Assembly (NCBI GenBank): GCA_018806915.1 | Contig: JAGKQI010000059.1 | Coordinates: 1,240,001 to 1,304,000, forward strand | Origin: Phytophthora colocasiae | Taxonomy: Eukaryota; Oomycota; Peronosporomycetes; Peronosporales; Peronosporaceae | DNA length: 64,000 nt | Reading direction: 5' to 3' | Shown: positions 39,945-48,204 of the stretch, piece by piece | Layout: each line of letters starts with the position of its first letter | Numbering within the stretch: the first letter of the stretch is position 1 | The notes under the pieces: generated by a model | What the model saw: the letters and a program-made list of their open reading frames with translations, nothing else | What the model was told of the DNA's origin: nothing | The model's database searches: none | Position numbers and translations under genes: made by a program

Positions 39945-42196
39945 GGTCCTTCATGATACTTGTTGCAGAATTCACACTGTCGAGTCCGGCAGAAGCGGGG
40001 CGGATGTCCCTTTCGATGGCATCTTTCACATTCAATGTCCGCCCAGCAATCTTCCTTGACATGTCCAAAACCCCGGCAATTCTCGCAATATCTCGCGGAG
40101 TAATTCGGATTCCGGAATCCTTGTCGCTTGGAGTCCGGATGGCCTTGACGTCCGGAATCCGTATGGTCATTCGGACTTCGAGACTTCCATCCACCTTCCT
40201 GAAGGATCTTGAACACTGCGTCCGAAAGATCATCCATAGTTGGAAAAGTGACGTTTGAACTCTCGGAGTTCGGAGTGTCCGAAGTCGCATTCGCTTCCGG
40301 AGTGGTTGTGGCTTCATCTTCTTGGAACGTCACATGACGGTCATCATCGTCCGAAGTATCGTCACTCCGAGTGAGATATGCCCGTCCGGACCGCTTCAAC
40401 CGGAGTTTGTCACGGGACACATTGTCCGCCCGGAAGTCCCGTTTTGGAGGAGGGGTATGGTAGTCGTCATCCAAATTCAAGTCTTCGTGCTGTTTCAAGA
40501 CGTACTCGACATCCTTCAGACTTCGGAGACGCTGACCTTGGAGTGTCGTCCGGAGGCGGGAGTCTAAAAGCTTCTTCATGAACACCTTCAGATGGTCTTC
40601 GCGGCGCTTACTCGATCCATCGGTTTCAATACCCGCTCGGTCCGCCACCTTGTTCAACCGGTAGTAGAACTCCAACGGGGTCTCCGACTTCTTTTGGACC
40701 ATCGTGTAATAGCGTTCCGCATCCGAAGTCTTCGCCTTGCAATATCGCTCTCGGAATGCCTTCAAGAAGGACTTCCACTTCCGACGCACTTTGGAGTCCA
40801 AATTCGCACGCCCATTCCGGACAGCCGGGGACATCTTCGACTTCATTTCGTAGATCTTGACATTGTCCGCCCAGCCGCCTTGAACCGCCATACTTTGAAA
40901 TCGCTCTAACCAGCGCATCCGGTTGGACAACGCGGCCTTCTCGTCGAAGTCTTCCAACGTGCTTGCGTTTACGAAAGGCTTGAACAGGTACGTAGTCGTC
41001 CCATTCGGACCAGTCGTTGTCGTGAGTCCCGGAGTTGCGTCTTCAAACGAGCTGCTATCGGAGCTTCCAGAGTCAGAATCACTGCTCGAACTCGAACTCG
41101 AACCGGAAGAACTTGGATCATCGTCGGAGTATCTCTTCCTCCGGGTGGAGGACGGCTTCCTCAACGACTTGTCCTTCCTCGACGAGGTCTTCTTCGGTAC
41201 ATCTGAACGTCTCGAGGAGCTCCGTCCGGACGTGTCCTTCGACCCCTTCTGGACATCACGCGAGCTACGACCGGACATACTTCGTCGTCCAGCGTCTGCA
41301 TCTTTCCTCGCCACCAGAGCCTGCTGTGTCGGCGCCTTCGCCTCGTGAGTCTTGGGCGCTTTCGTCTCCCGTCTGACAACTTGGAGGGCGGCCGCAAGTT
41401 GAGCGGCCAGCAATCCATCCGGATCCAAAACATCTGTTTTCTGGGAACCGGCTGAAGATGCTCCCTGGGATGCGCCGCTGGATACTGGGTGCAAAGACGT
41501 TGGACCAGACGGCTGACGATCTTGAATATCCGGAGTGCGTCCGGACGCCTTTGGCTTCACAAATTCCTTGGCTGTCGTTGCCCGAAGATCTCGGACTTGC
41601 GTAGCTAGGAACTTCTGGACAGCCAAAGATGCCTCGCGCTCCTTCTTCCGGTTAGCTTCCGATTCTTCCAGTTCTCGCTGTAGTCTGCGGAGCTCCTTCG
41701 ACGGCTTGGACTTGGACTTGACGTCCCGAGTGGTGTCCCTCTGGTCCTGTTCGAGTTCCAACGAGGGGCCATCTGGACGTCCGAAATCCGCTTGGACTTC
41801 CGGACGCGCAGTGAACACTTGGGTCGGCTCCTGCTTCGGGAACAGCTTCTCGAACTTGGAGTCCAACAGTCGGTCCAGCTTGCTGTCCAGGTCTCCAGAC
41901 ATCTTCTCGAGTGCAGAACCTTGCTGGTCTTCCATCCGCGCCATGACCTTCTGAAGCTGGTACATGGTGTTCAACGCGACCTGGGTAGATCCGGAACTTG
42001 CAGACTTGGAGGACCGCTCGGACCGCACTGATCCAGTTGGAGTCTCATGGCGCCGTTCGGACTTTCGACTTCCACGTTCTTTGGATTTCGAAGACTTGTC
42101 TGTGCGGGCCGCTTCACGTCGCCTCGAATGCTTCTTCTTCGGCTTCTCCGGTTTAGACTCTTCCAGATCAACATCATCTTGTTGTTGAGCGTCCAC
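39812..42196 (-). CDS. Element D gag
   Basis: 794 codons without a good ATG near the start; the frame overlaps the end of ORF1 by 23 bp in the +1 relation. Lys/Arg/Ser-rich first part, a coiled-coil region (LRRLQRELEESEANRKKERE), an SR-rich low-complexity stretch with a Ser run (about 365-385), the capsid block (RMRWLERFQSMAVQGGW ... ETPLEFYYRLNKVADRAG), and a nucleocapsid end with two full zinc knuckles (CENCRGFGHVKEDC, CERCHRKGHPPRFC) and a third irregular Cys/His cluster (CEFCNKYHEGPC). In E the equivalent of ORF1 and gag is a single frame, so a fused ORF1-gag was probably the ancestral form. Confidence 0.88.
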   Translation of the reverse strand: MDAQQQDDVDLEESKPEKPKKKHSRRREAARTDKSSKSKERGSRKSERRHETPTGSVRSERSSKSASSGSTQVALNTMYQLQKVMARMEDQQGSALEKMSGDLDSKLDRLLDSKFEKLFPKQEPTQVFTARPEVQADFGRPDGPSLELEQDQRDTTRDVKSKSKPSKELRRLQRELEESEANRKKEREASLAVQKFLATQVRDLRATTAKEFVKPKASGRTPDIQDRQPSGPTSLHPVSSGASQGASSAGSQKTDVLDPDGLLAAQLAAALQVVRRETKAPKTHEAKAPTQQALVARKDADAGRRSMSGRSSRDVQKGSKDTSGRSSSRRSDVPKKTSSRKDKSLRKPSSTRRKRYSDDDPSSSGSSSSSSSDSDSGSSDSSSFEDATPGLTTTTGPNGTTTYLFKPFVNASTLEDFDEKAALSNRMRWLERFQSMAVQGGWADNVKIYEMKSKMSPAVRNGRANLDSKVRRKWKSFLKAFRERYCKAKTSDAERYYTMVQKKSETPLEFYYRLNKVADRAGIETDGSSKRREDHLKVFMKKLLDSRLRTTLQGQRLRSLKDVEYVLKQHEDLNLDDDYHTPPPKRDFRADNVSRDKLRLKRSGRAYLTRSDDTSDDDDRHVTFQEDEATTTPEANATSDTPNSESSNVTFPTMDDLSDAVFKILQEGGWKSRSPNDHTDSGRQGHPDSKRQGFRNPNYSARYCENCRGFGHVKEDCWADIECERCHRKGHPPRFCRTRQCEFCNKYHEGPCGEFKAFQDIKNLIRQGALDIPTAIRNQLLDPEDNSGEQPSNQ

Positions 42197-44099
42197 GAGG
42201 ATTCTCGTGAGTAATCTGGAAAGCCATTCCGGATTCCATGGGCATAGCGCCTCCTGAAGTCCGAGCGGACATGGCCATCGGAGTGAACCTGGGGAACGGC
42301 ATATGCGATCCGGCGGATCGACTCATTCCGAACCCTGACGAACCCGACGTGCTCTCCCTGGAAGTCCGCGTCCCTGACGAAGCGCTAGCCATCGACTCCA
42401 TCGACCCTCCGGAGGTTCCAAACAAGCTTGACTCTTGAATCGAACTCGTTCGTTCGGATGGATTCGTCTGGTCGGACATGCTCTGTTGAGAAGTCATGCC
42501 GCTTCTAGACGACCCAGTCCGTCTGGACCCCAAACTCTGGAATAACGACGATGATGCCGATGGGAACGATGATGTAGCGGGCGACGGGATAGACGATGGT
42601 GGCGCTCGGGGCATCACTCGCTGGACTCGCTTCGGTTGAACCTCCGGCTGGACGGGTCCTCTTGGACTGCGTACCTTCCGGAATCCAGCCGACTTCAGCA
42701 GCCTCGCGAATTCCCATCCAAACAGCGATACTTCGTAATCCGAAATAAACACACCTTCATCTTGGCTGAACACTTCTGGATGTTGTTCGTATAAGCTTTG
42801 TCTCCCAGAAGTTGCCAATATCCGGTTGGACTCTGTCGCTTGGACAACCACTTGCCTCCATTCGACCAATTCGACCACCAATAGCTGGAGCATGTCTCCG
42901 ACCACTTGACGGACCAAATCCGGATGCACTTTGTAGACACGCGTCCGGAACCATCCCGGGACGAGGTTGACAAATCCAAATCCAGCTTCGAAAAGTAATG
43001 TCTGAAGAACAGCAATACATTCCCGCGGAGAAAACTCCGAAGGTGGAATCAACGCCGCTTGGATGTCCCGAGCCATTCCGAACGTTCGACGGTGTATCTG
43101 CAACTCGGAGATCCAAGCGTCAGTCTGAGCTGGCATCGACATCCGGCGGTCCAAATACTGCGAAGTCATGGACGCCGCCCGAATGAACGGTTCACAGTTC
43201 AGCCTGACTTGCGGCCAGTCGAATCGGGCCTCGGGTGGGATATTCCTTTCGGAACCATCACGCTCCCAACGTCGTACTTGATCGGCCACATACGCCTTCG
43301 CTTGAACTTCCGTCATCTCGAATTCCGACGGTGCCGGTTGAACTTCCGGCTGAACATTCGGAGGTTCGAACATTTGGGCATCCGGAATGTAAACTCCAGA
43401 AGCTTGTTGAGCCGGCGTCCCAGACTGTTCCACAACAGGTGATTCGTCCGGAATCAGTGGTGGCACTTGGACGTCCGGAGTCATTGGCGAAGTCATGATC
43501 GTGTCTTCCAGCGCAATGTCCTCCCGGACCGGTGACAATGGTCGATACTCCTGTTCGACTGAGGGCAGTCCAACGGGGGCATCAGCATCCAAATGAAAAT
43601 CTTCCAAGGGAGGAGAATCCGGAACTCGATCCTCCACCTGGACATCTTCAAACGCGTCCTCTCCATCGGAGTCCTCAGCCTCGTTTTCCACAGCTTCGAT
43701 CTCCTCCCCTTCGGACACCTCCTGACCGGACTCATCTGAAGGGTCTTCGTCCGGGTCGACATCCGATCCAGACTCCTCTTCTCCATCCGGATCCTCCTCG
43801 GACCCGGACTCCTCCTGCTCAGGATCGCCTTCTCCATCCGAAGCTTCCTCGGAAGCACTTCCGTCTTGACTCGCGTGGTGCGCGTCCAACTGGTCGGCCT
43901 CCGACTGGACTTCTTCACGTTCCAGCAATTCCTTCGCCTCAAGGGCAGCCTTCCGCTTCGCAGCGTTCGCCTGACGATTTCTTCTCACAATGGTTTCCAA
44001 ATCTTCATGCTCCTCAGGCTGCTGCCCTTTCAACCTTCTCGACGCTCGTAGCCATACCGCTTCCAGACGCGTCGCCTCTTCCTTCGCGTGTAGTTTCAC
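42174..44099 (-). CDS. Element D ORF1 (gag N-terminal extension)
   Basis: 641 codons, homologous to ORF1 of E (ASRRLKGQQPEEHEDLETI against QSKRLQGLSPEEQPHLDAI; ECIAVLQTLLFEAGFGFVNL against ECVAVLQTMLYEAGFEFQNL). The start is uncertain: the nearest ATG (44109) is in another frame. A very acidic block (residues about 75-150, runs of Glu, Asp, Ser), a folded central block (about 265-440) and a Ser/Met-rich tail follow. It is unusual for a Gypsy element to have such a protein ahead of the capsid. Confidence 0.75.
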   Translation of the reverse strand: MKLHAKEEATRLEAVWLRASRRLKGQQPEEHEDLETIVRRNRQANAAKRKAALEAKELLEREEVQSEADQLDAHHASQDGSASEEASDGEGDPEQEESGSEEDPDGEEESGSDVDPDEDPSDESGQEVSEGEEIEAVENEAEDSDGEDAFEDVQVEDRVPDSPPLEDFHLDADAPVGLPSVEQEYRPLSPVREDIALEDTIMTSPMTPDVQVPPLIPDESPVVEQSGTPAQQASGVYIPDAQMFEPPNVQPEVQPAPSEFEMTEVQAKAYVADQVRRWERDGSERNIPPEARFDWPQVRLNCEPFIRAASMTSQYLDRRMSMPAQTDAWISELQIHRRTFGMARDIQAALIPPSEFSPRECIAVLQTLLFEAGFGFVNLVPGWFRTRVYKVHPDLVRQVVGDMLQLLVVELVEWRQVVVQATESNRILATSGRQSLYEQHPEVFSQDEGVFISDYEVSLFGWEFARLLKSAGFRKVRSPRGPVQPEVQPKRVQRVMPRAPPSSIPSPATSSFPSASSSLFQSLGSRRTGSSRSGMTSQQSMSDQTNPSERTSSIQESSLFGTSGGSMESMASASSGTRTSRESTSGSSGFGMSRSAGSHMPFPRFTPMAMSARTSGGAMPMESGMAFQITHENPRGRSTTR

Positions 44100-44185
44100 T
44101 TCCAGTCATAACAACCACGATCAGAAAGTTAGTTAGTACTCAAACCCCGAAACTAATCAAAATATAAAAATAACTCGGTGATATC

Positions 44186-44213
44186 CTCGGTTCGAATCCG
44201 GGCACGCGCACCA
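44186..44213 (-). other. Primer binding site of D, extended into a tRNA T-arm
   Basis: On the plus strand the region reads as the 3' end of a tRNA: stem CTCGG, loop TTCGAAT, stem CCGGG, 7-base acceptor strand CACGCGC, then A and CCA (ending at 44213). The standard 18-base primer site is 44196-44213; the match continues ten bases further and contains a Pol III B-box-like GGTTCGAATCC. E shares the 18 bases but not the T-arm. Confidence 0.75.
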
Positions 44214-44215
44214 GC

Positions 44216-45725
44216 TGTGGCGAAGTGGGTGAACACTTTTCCCGCCCAGGTGCGTATAGCGTGTCTTCCGGAAAATAAGTCCGACTGGAAAGATGTCCGG
44301 TCGGACTAACGAAAGTCAGAACCTCCAACCGGGATCCAAATGGGTATCCGGAAAGAGGGTTGGCGTGTGACCTTGTGACTACCCTCGTAGGTGTCGTTTG
44401 TCTTCGAACGCGAGGAGTTCCACCTGGATGAGTTACTTCCAAAAGCTTGACTGGATCCAGATGTAGAGTGCTAATGCACTTCCAAATGCAGTGGTTGAGT
44501 CTGAATGCAAGTGAGAGACTATTAGCAAAGCCTTCCAACAACAGATAACCAATATACAAGAGAGTTAAAATGCAAATATACAGCCGCTTCTTATTCTTTC
44601 CGGCCCTTGAGCGGTGGGCACTCCAAATGCCAGTACGACGTTGACACTCCAACCGGGACACTGGCACAATCCCGGGTCCTTTAGCGCACCACTTCTGGCA
44701 AGTCCACTTGACTCCCAGAAGACAATTATCCAAATGTACCAGGAATACTATAAGCACTCCAAAATACACACACACAAATACAGTCCAATCACACAGCAGT
44801 CAATCAATCAATTTCAGGGGTGACTACTAATAACCTCCTAAAACGCAGTTGTAATATGAAATGTACAAACCAAACGACCGTTTGGAATGTCCAACTGGAA
44901 TATGAAATGGGAGGGGTCACGCCCGGGAATCGCCGCCCGGATCACCTTCCCAACTTGGTCTTAACCTGGCGGAGATTCACGCGGCGGTGACGATAGTCGA
45001 CGCGGCCTGACGCTTGTTCGCTGACTCCGAGCCCTCGACTTCGAGGCTGGTCGGCAGTGCTCACAGTGGTGGCTTATGGGAAACCTCCCGCTCTTCCACT
45101 TGCGCCCTTGGTGGCAAATTGAACTCTCTTTAATATATAACTATCCGTTGTAAAGCTAAACATGCAAAATAGACTTGGTTTCACTAAAGGTAGAGGCGTG
45201 CTCATCCGGAGGCGACCTGACACATCCGAAGAACACCGAAGAACATGGCGAATTCCAGCTGTGCCGAACAGATCATGGTCGGTCGTCTTGGTCGGTCGGA
45301 AAACACTTGGGTCTAGTATGGTCGGATCTTCAACGGCCTATTGTGGGTACAAATCAGGGCTAGTCCGGTTGGACTCTGGGTACAAATCAGGACTGGTCCG
45401 GTTGGACCTGTTCAATCCAAACAGCCATCTTCCACTTGGACATCCAAAAGTAACTCCAATATCTCGAAATCAGGTAACTGTCAACTGGGCAGAAGGCGGC
45501 AGTCCAGGAATCACTTGACTTGAGTATGTACGTCCAACCGGACATATACCACTTGCAGTCCCAACTGGAGATCTTGGACTGACTTCGCCTGGGCTCTCCG
45601 GAATCCACATTCATTTTGTCCATTCAATCCTCCTTCGCTCGCAGCGTCCCAATATAGTTCTTTCGGAGCCAATCAGAGCATAACTGGGGTATTTACTCCG
45701 TAAAAACTGGAGCCACATCTTCACA
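44216..45725 (-). repeat. 5' LTR of element D (right copy)
   Basis: The LTR is 1,510 bp, TG...CA. On the minus strand it is the upstream LTR and is followed two bases later by the primer site. Confidence 0.92.
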
Positions 45726-45729
45726 TCTA

Positions 45730-45894
45730 CAAGTTCAGAGTATCATCGGGCGCCGTGTGCGACGGCGCAAGGTCCAATTCAAAGTTCGCTGGTATGGGCC
45801 GACGAAGGATTCATGGGAGCCGGAAGAGAACTTCGAACAAGCTCGCGGACTCATCGATCGCTACCTCCACGACAACCATGTTCGCTCGGGGTAA
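45730..45894 (+). CDS. Element B pol 3' end: chromodomain
   Basis: This is the continuation of B pol after element D, in frame once the 4-bp duplication tcta is counted only once. It encodes QVQSIIGRRVRRRK, then FKVRWYGPTKDSWEPEENF and a C-terminal helix (ARGLIDRYL), a typical chromodomain, stopping with TAA at 45892-45894. Seen alone it would be an orphan scrap; it belongs to the gene at 19742-23391. Confidence 0.9.
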   Translation, partial: QVQSIIGRRVRRRKVQFKVRWYGPTKDSWEPEENFEQARGLIDRYLHDNHVRSG

Positions 45895-45914
45895 GCGCTT
45901 TTTAACGGGTGGAG

Positions 45915-46190
45915 TGTCATGGTAACCACATTCACGTTGAAGTGCTGTGGTTGAACCATAACCTCAGCACGACTGCGAGCGGCGCACATGCGTGGAGCAC
46001 GAGTTGTGGGCCTGCGTCGGCATCGCCACAATGGTGGCTGCACACGAACATCCCAGCTGCACACGAATATCCCAGCTGCATCGTGCCCAAGGACAGTAGT
46101 GCGCTATCGTAGTTCTAACTTTCATTTTCATTCATTCTCAATTTTACCAACAACAACTCAAGTTGAGTTTCAACCGCGTATAACGTGACA
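45915..46190 (+). repeat. 3' LTR of element B
   Basis: The LTR is 276 bp and looks identical to 18354-18629. It is preceded by a purine-rich run (aacgggtggag) that is a plausible polypurine tract. Confidence 0.93.
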
Positions 46191-46195
46191 CTAGG

Positions 46196-46249
46196 AGTTT
46201 GTATACTCCAAGCCTTCCTCTGTGTGAAGTGCTGTGTGACCCCCGTCAC
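46196..46249 (+). repeat. 3' LTR of element A, right fragment
   Basis: This is the last 54 bp of the 3' LTR of A, resuming after the duplicated ctagg at 46191-46195. Together with 18095-18353 it gives 313 bp, exactly the length of the 5' LTR. Read alone it would be taken for a solo LTR scrap. Confidence 0.92.
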
Positions 46250-46254
46250 ATTTT

Positions 46255-47276
46255 TCTTCTTCATTGTAGTAGTGGTCGAAGCAGAGCCGACTCATTCACA
46301 ACCAGCTCGGCTTGACCACAACCTTCGTACCCCCTATCCATTTCCCAAGGTGGTCCCGTGAGTGAAAGGCTTTGCATCAAATTCCACTTCATATCTTGAA
46401 ATACCACGGCGGGAATTTACGATACCGGTAACGAATTCCACTCAGGAGGTGTGAAGGTAGAATAACCCACAAGTCACTTCTCTCTAAAAGTGATTTTTGT
46501 GTTTTTCGGATCGAGTTAGAATGCTCCCTTAAATTTCATTATCCTCCAGGTCATACACAACAAACAACGACGAATTCACATGCGCGACGTTTTGGTGGGT
46601 AAATTAAACTCAATTCCTTCTCGAGATGCTGTTGCGCTCATTCATCCAGATCTCCTCGCTAATAAAAAACTTAATTGCAGCATTTTCTTGGTGGGAAGTA
46701 CCAAAAGAACTGCGTAGAAGTTAAACCACAAAATCACATTGTCATCGTGTCGTTCTCCTCGCTGTTCGAATTTTAGCAACAGGAGAGCTACCGTTCAAGC
46801 TCGTAGGTTCTTTAGCTCGTGATGGACTATCTCTCCGTCTTTGACAGTCGCAGCCAATGTCTCTAATAGTTTTCTTGATTTTGCTGCTGGAACCAAGGTG
46901 TTTGAGGGAAAATAGTCGGCCATCTCGTGAATCTCTTCATAATATGCATATTACGCAGTATTTACCTCGCTATGAAGCCAACTACTGTCTCCCCCCCGCT
47001 TATTCTTTATGCTGTTGTATTACTGATTGATTACCTTAGAAGAATGAATTTTCTCCGTCAAGCTTTGAAACGTAATACACTTACTTCCACTTGAGCTTTT
47101 GTATGAAGTAGCAAGATTACGATGCTTCCAAGGACTTTTTCACTTACGCCTCCCCCGTTTGGTAGTAATCGAAAGAGAACTGGGACTATACATGATAGGC
47201 AGAGACCGGCTTTGATCTTCTCGTAATCTGTTTTCCAGGAATGCCAGAACTTTTCGTAACTTTACAGCTCATTGTC
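46255..47276. other. Intergenic, no gene seen
   Basis: About 1 kb between the transposon nest and the first host gene. No ORF of note on either strand and no repeat that I can relate to the nest. It may hold distal promoter sequence of the following gene. Confidence 0.6.
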
Positions 47277-47292
47277 GATTCCACTCGTTGTC
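47277..47292 (+). promoter_or_regulatory. Oomycete Inr-like core promoter
   Basis: GCTCATTGTCGATTCC: the first seven bases match the oomycete initiator consensus (GCTCATTYYNCAWTTT) exactly; the FPR half is weak. It lies 34 bp upstream of the ATG at 47326. Confidence 0.6.
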
Positions 47293-47325
47293 TAACACCC
47301 AGGAATCCTCCACTCCCAAGATTCG

Positions 47326-47853
47326 ATGCGTTTCAGTCTCTTTTTCGCTCTACTCGTGGCCACTTTTGTCGCCTGCAGCACCGTCGTCAACGCCGAGAAT
47401 GTCGCTCTAACTCTTAGCAACAACGAGGTTCGCCGCCTTCGTTCGGAGGCAGGAGTTAGCCAAGAAAACGTTGCTAAGTTGGCAGGAGGTTTCATCTCAA
47501 AGCTCAAGGAGGGCTCTACCTTGACGAAGGCTCTCAACATGGCTAAGGCCGCTAACGGAGACGAAGCAGCAGCCAAGAGAGCTATAATGCTGGCCGCTGG
47601 AGCAAAGGAAGGAGCCAAACTCAGCGATGAAACGATGGTCAAAATGTCAGCGATGATTGCGGGAGCGGCAAAGAAGAACCCGAGCTCTTGGACTCGCCTC
47701 AAGAAATTCGCCAAGATTGCACTTGGCGTCCAAGTCGGTGCTTTGGCCATCTACGGAGCGTATAAACTTCTTTTCGACAGGAGCTCGTCGACGGCTGCGG
47801 CTACGACGACAACGACGACAACGACGACAACGACGTCTTCTGGTGCGGCGTAG
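47326..47853 (+). CDS. Small secreted RXLR-like protein candidate
   Basis: 175 residues, one exon. Residues 1-23 form a clear signal peptide (FFALLVATFVAC core, cleavage likely after VNA). R36-R37-L38-R39 fits the RXLR pattern in the usual 30-60 window, but no EER motif follows. The middle is Ala/Lys-rich and helical. Residues about 126-147 (ALGVQVGALAIYGAYKLLF) form a hydrophobic segment after a basic stretch, and the tail is Ser/Ala with eleven Thr in a row, encoded by an acg/aca microsatellite. RXLR proteins of oomycetes enter plant cells and alter immunity. Here the missing EER and the membrane segment leave a cell-surface or secreted structural protein as a real alternative. It sits at the edge of the transposon nest, the usual place for effectors. 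Confidence 0.6.
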   Translation: MRFSLFFALLVATFVACSTVVNAENVALTLSNNEVRRLRSEAGVSQENVAKLAGGFISKLKEGSTLTKALNMAKAANGDEAAAKRAIMLAAGAKEGAKLSDETMVKMSAMIAGAAKKNPSSWTRLKKFAKIALGVQVGALAIYGAYKLLFDRSSSTAAATTTTTTTTTTTSSGAA

Positions 47854-48204
47854 AACTGATCTCAAACGTTCAGTGTTTTTTTACTTTCGTTAGTATCCAA
47901 AAGCATGACCAACAGACAAAATCGTTCTTGTTTTACACTTTTTACTCTTCCTTTGTGCATTGATATCTCTATTGAAAGTGCTCTAAAACAAACTGCTGAA
48001 ACAGAATCTCCTATCGCAACTGTAACCATTGCATCTGTAAACATTATACTTGTTTTGTCAATTCAGGCTTTCAATGTTCTTCTCGTTGTGGTGTGTCTTG
48101 AAATAGGCCTAAAAAGTAGTTTCGATCCTGATCCTGTGGGGTCCGTTACGAATAGTTCGAAGGAAGGCGCCCCATTGAGATCAGTGCAGTGTGGTGAACG
48201 TGTT

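Larger units (their letters stand above)
23392..45725 (-). mobile_element. Gypsy element D (dual RNase H + chromodomain) in pol of B
   Basis: This is a large LTR element on the minus strand, bounded by a 4-bp duplication tcta (23388-23391, 45726-45729). LTRs of about 1.5 kb. Minus-strand order: 5' LTR, primer site, ORF1, gag, protease, RT, a degenerate Gypsy RNase H, a second RNase H, integrase, chromodomain; then an antisense ORF before the 3' LTR. A Gypsy element with an added RNase H and a chromodomain matches the published oomycete group Chronos as I remember it; a tree is needed to prove this. It is interrupted by element E. Two frame breaks in pol may be decay or assembly errors, since many LTR-LTR differences are single-base indels in short runs. 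Confidence 0.9.
18354..46190 (+). mobile_element. Gypsy element B inserted in 3' LTR of A
   Basis: This is a Ty3/Gypsy chromovirus-type element on the plus strand, bounded by ctagg (18349-18353, 46191-46195). Its own sequence is 18354-23391 and 45726-46190; the rest is element D. It has short 276-bp LTRs that look identical to each other, an intact gag, a pol open from protease to the insertion site, and a C-terminal chromodomain ending 20 bp before the 3' LTR. Unlike A and C it has no antisense gene, no long spacer and no obvious hairpin series. Confidence 0.93.
1209..46249 (+). mobile_element. Gypsy element A (outermost, heavily nested)
   Basis: This is the Ty3/Gypsy LTR retrotransposon that contains all others. 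It begins tgtaacgggg at 1209 and ends cgtcaca at 46249, flanked by ttttt on both sides (1204-1208 and 46250-46254). Its own sequence is 1209-6716, then 15818-18353, then 46196-46249; the gaps are elements C and B. The order is 5' LTR, primer binding site, gag, protease, RT, RNase H, integrase, linker, chromodomain, an antisense gene, 3' LTR. The copy is dead: gag has frameshifts and stops, RNase H has lost a catalytic Asp, and the pol tail has two in-frame stops. The T-rich target duplication is weak evidence alone, but the rejoined 3' LTR has exactly the same length as the 5' LTR (313 bp), which fixes the right border. Confidence 0.9.

Noticed and set aside
44186..44213. Possible tRNA gene on the plus strand (T-arm, acceptor, CCA)
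   Set aside because: Only the 3' third of a tRNA is present, CCA is encoded, and it sits exactly two bases from the LTR of D. It is the primer binding site.
45726..45894. Small host gene with a chromodomain
   Set aside because: It is in frame with pol of B at 23391 once element D is removed.
46191..46249. Solo LTR fragment at the right edge of the nest
   Set aside because: Together with 18095-18353 it gives a full-length 3' LTR of A, separated by element B with matching ctagg duplications.
47807..47839. acg/aca microsatellite as a non-coding repeat
   Set aside because: It is in frame and encodes the polythreonine tail of the secreted protein, so it is kept as part of that gene.
47905..48204. 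N-terminal extension of the Tubby-like protein with a hydrophobic stretch
   Set aside because: In frame but AT-rich and leader-like; the ATG at 48205 gives a normal acidic start directly followed by well-formed introns.
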